Origin: a bacterium D16-56 | GTDB lineage: Bacteria > Bacillota > Clostridia > Lachnospirales > Lachnospiraceae | Assembly (NCBI GenBank): GCA_003611875.1 | Contig: RAYY01000009.1 | Coordinates: forward strand, 1 to 64,000 | Direction of reading: 5' to 3' | DNA length: 64,000 nt | In this document: positions 62,674 to 64,000 of the stretch, in pieces | Position numbering within the stretch: the stretch's first letter is position 1 | How the letters are laid out: each line of letters begins with the position of its first letter | Program-made: the position numbers and the translations under genes | The notes under the pieces: generated by a model | The model's input: the letters and a program-made list of their open reading frames with translations, nothing else | The model's database searches: none | Told to the model about the DNA's origin: nothing

Positions 62674-64000
62674 CCTGCCTCACCCCCAATTCTTTTCAAA
62701 AGCTCCATGAGAGGAGCAGACCGGACTCCCAGCAAAACGATCACCCCGGCAAAAATCACCAAGGGAACCAGCATCATCCAGCCAGGATCCCCATATTCTT
62801 TCTGCGCCGTCTTCTTATTGTCTGCTTTTGGACTGCCTGACACTTCCTGCCCGGTCTCACCTGTAAGACCTCTATCTGCCCCTTCCCCTTTCGTCTGCTG
62901 CCTCTCCTCAGCCCCTGCTGTCAGGACCGGAAAATACGCCCGCACCAGTACTGACATCATATAGATCCCTGTCATAAGCGCCGAATACAGAATAACCCCA
63001 ACCCCCGCATAAGGCAGCCAGCCTCCTGTCCTGCTGCCGCAGGAAAATGCCGCCTGAGCCAGGTTCCACTTGCTGATAAACCCGCCGAACAGAGGAATCC
63101 CCATCAGCGACAGACTGGCAATGAAAAGGCATCCAAACACAACCGGCATTTTTCTTCCCAGCCCGTCCAGCTCATACACCTGGGTCTTTCCTGTCTGATG
63201 CATCACAGCCCCCGCACAGAAAAAAGAACAGATCTTCATAAACGCATGAATCACCAGATGGCTTAAAGCCGCCGCCAGTCCCAAAGGACTCATGAGAGCA
63301 GCTCCAAACAGGATATAAGACAGGTTGCTGATCGTAGAGTATGCCAGCCGCCGCTTCCAGTGAATCTCCCTTACTGCCATGGTAGAACCATATCCAATAG
63401 TCAGAAGCGCCCCTGCCATCACCACCCACTGAGCCCACGTTCCCTGAAGAAAGGATGCCCCATAGCTGAAGTAGGTTAACCGGAGAATGGCAAATGCCCC
63501 TGACTTGACTACTGCCACCGCATGAAGCAGGGCTGTCACCGGCGTAGGCGCTACGGCAGCCCGCGGCAGCCATCCATGAAGAGGAAACAGGGCTGCCTTC
63601 ACTCCAAAGCCAAAGAACGCCAGCACATATACCAAAAGCAGCAGATTGCGCCGAGCCTTTGACGCCTCCGGACTCAAAATGCCTCCTGGCATAAATTCTG
63701 TATTCCCTGTGACCGAATAGCTCAGCACAAACACCAGCCCGATAAAAGCAAAGGCCGCGCCGCCGATGGAATAGTATAAATACCTGCGGCTCGCCCTTTT
63801 TGCCTCCTTTGTCATGGGAAATAATACCAAAGGGAACGTTACCAGGGTCAGCATCTCATAACAAAGATACATCGTTACCAGGTTTCCCGCCAAAGCAATC
63901 CCGGCCGTCACCCCATACGTCATGACATAATAGGCAAAAAACATCCTTTTACGGCTTTCATGCTTCATATACTCAAAGGAATACAGCACGGCAAGAGGCC
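62670..64000 (-). CDS. Complex I-like proton-conducting membrane subunit, cut by the window edge
   Basis: The frame is open to the right edge and reads ..LAVLYSFEYMKHESRKRMF, so the true start lies beyond 64000. The visible 440 residues hold LCYEMLTLVTFPLVLFP (Glu helix), FGFGVKAALFPLHGWLPRAAVAPTPVTALLHAVAVV (catalytic Lys region) and KRRLAYSTISNLSYILFG. It is the NuoM/MrpD-like partner of the 60574-62673 subunit. The C-terminus has a Glu/Lys/Thr-rich cytoplasmic loop before the last helix (AGAEERQQTKGEG). Confidence 0.88.
   Translation of the reverse strand, partial: PLAVLYSFEYMKHESRKRMFFAYYVMTYGVTAGIALAGNLVTMYLCYEMLTLVTFPLVLFPMTKEAKRASRRYLYYSIGGAAFAFIGLVFVLSYSVTGNTEFMPGGILSPEASKARRNLLLLVYVLAFFGFGVKAALFPLHGWLPRAAVAPTPVTALLHAVAVVKSGAFAILRLTYFSYGASFLQGTWAQWVVMAGALLTIGYGSTMAVREIHWKRRLAYSTISNLSYILFGAALMSPLGLAAALSHLVIHAFMKICSFFCAGAVMHQTGKTQVYELDGLGRKMPVVFGCLFIASLSLMGIPLFGGFISKWNLAQAAFSCGSRTGGWLPYAGVGVILYSALMTGIYMMSVLVRAYFPVLTAGAEERQQTKGEGADRGLTGETGQEVSGSPKADNKKTAQKEYGDPGWMMLVPLVIFAGVIVLLGVRSAPLMELLKRIGGEAG

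Overview
The window looks like a chromosomal segment of a strictly anaerobic, spore-forming-type member of the Bacillota, most likely class Clostridia and probably family Lachnospiraceae. The evidence is a six-gene Rnf complex in clostridial order (rnfCDGEAB), a GlpP-type glycerol antiterminator, L-cysteine desulfidase, a TrpR-like YerC protein, a DUF1836 protein, a choline-binding-type surface protein and AGGAGG-type ribosome binding sites throughout. The family assignment is an inference from gene content. Almost every gene is on the minus strand, so operons read from high to low coordinates. No tRNA, rRNA, CRISPR array, transposase or phage gene was seen.

Region 1 (144-12.2 kb) appears to be one functional block. 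A MocR regulator heads a run of Smr protein, histidine phosphatase, class II aldolase, zinc alcohol dehydrogenase and MtnA isomerase. A BMP-type nucleoside ABC importer and an MTA/SAH-type adenosine deaminase follow. Together they fit import and breakdown of 5'-deoxynucleosides (5'-deoxyadenosine, methylthioadenosine) to DHAP and an aldehyde. Region 2 (12.2-20.0 kb) is a thiol and peptide block: cysteine desulfidase, a DAACS-type cystine transporter, a CoA-disulfide-reductase-like flavoprotein, an AbgT transporter and an M24 peptidase, with a YheO-like regulator upstream. Region 3 (20.2-27.1 kb) is glycerol catabolism: glpP, a three-gene glycerol-3-phosphate dehydrogenase-like set, an MgtC protein and glpK. 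Two matching terminator-type leaders lie before the dehydrogenase set and before glpK. The 3' end of a lost sugar ABC permease sits beside glpP.

Region 4 (27.2-32.5 kb) is a signalling operon: REC/HD-GYP/PAS/GGDEF protein, Hpt protein and hybrid histidine kinase. Region 5 (32.6-38.1 kb) is the Rnf operon, whose upstream DNA carries three copies of an 18-bp palindrome. Region 6 (38.2-43.0 kb) is an ABC-2 transporter with a large zinc-ribbon membrane protein. Region 7 (43.1-48.2 kb) is carAB plus a short Fic protein. Region 8 (48.4-53.9 kb) holds a choline-binding-type surface protein whose reading frame is broken at a run of nine G, a SpoIID-like/peptidoglycan-binding protein, a lipase-like hydrolase, a metallophosphoesterase and a DUF1836 protein. 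Region 9 (54.0-58.9 kb) has YerC, a 34-residue protein, a polar amino-acid ABC importer with a structured leader, and a MATE exporter. Region 10 (59.1 kb to the end) has an unrecognised 418-residue protein, a 195-bp inverted-repeat element, and two complex I-like proton-channel subunits, the second cut by the window edge.

Promoters are given where a -35/-10 pair at 17-18 bp spacing can be read directly. Start codons were moved from the longest frame where a ribosome binding site supports a later start. All functions are assigned by reading motifs; no database search was run.
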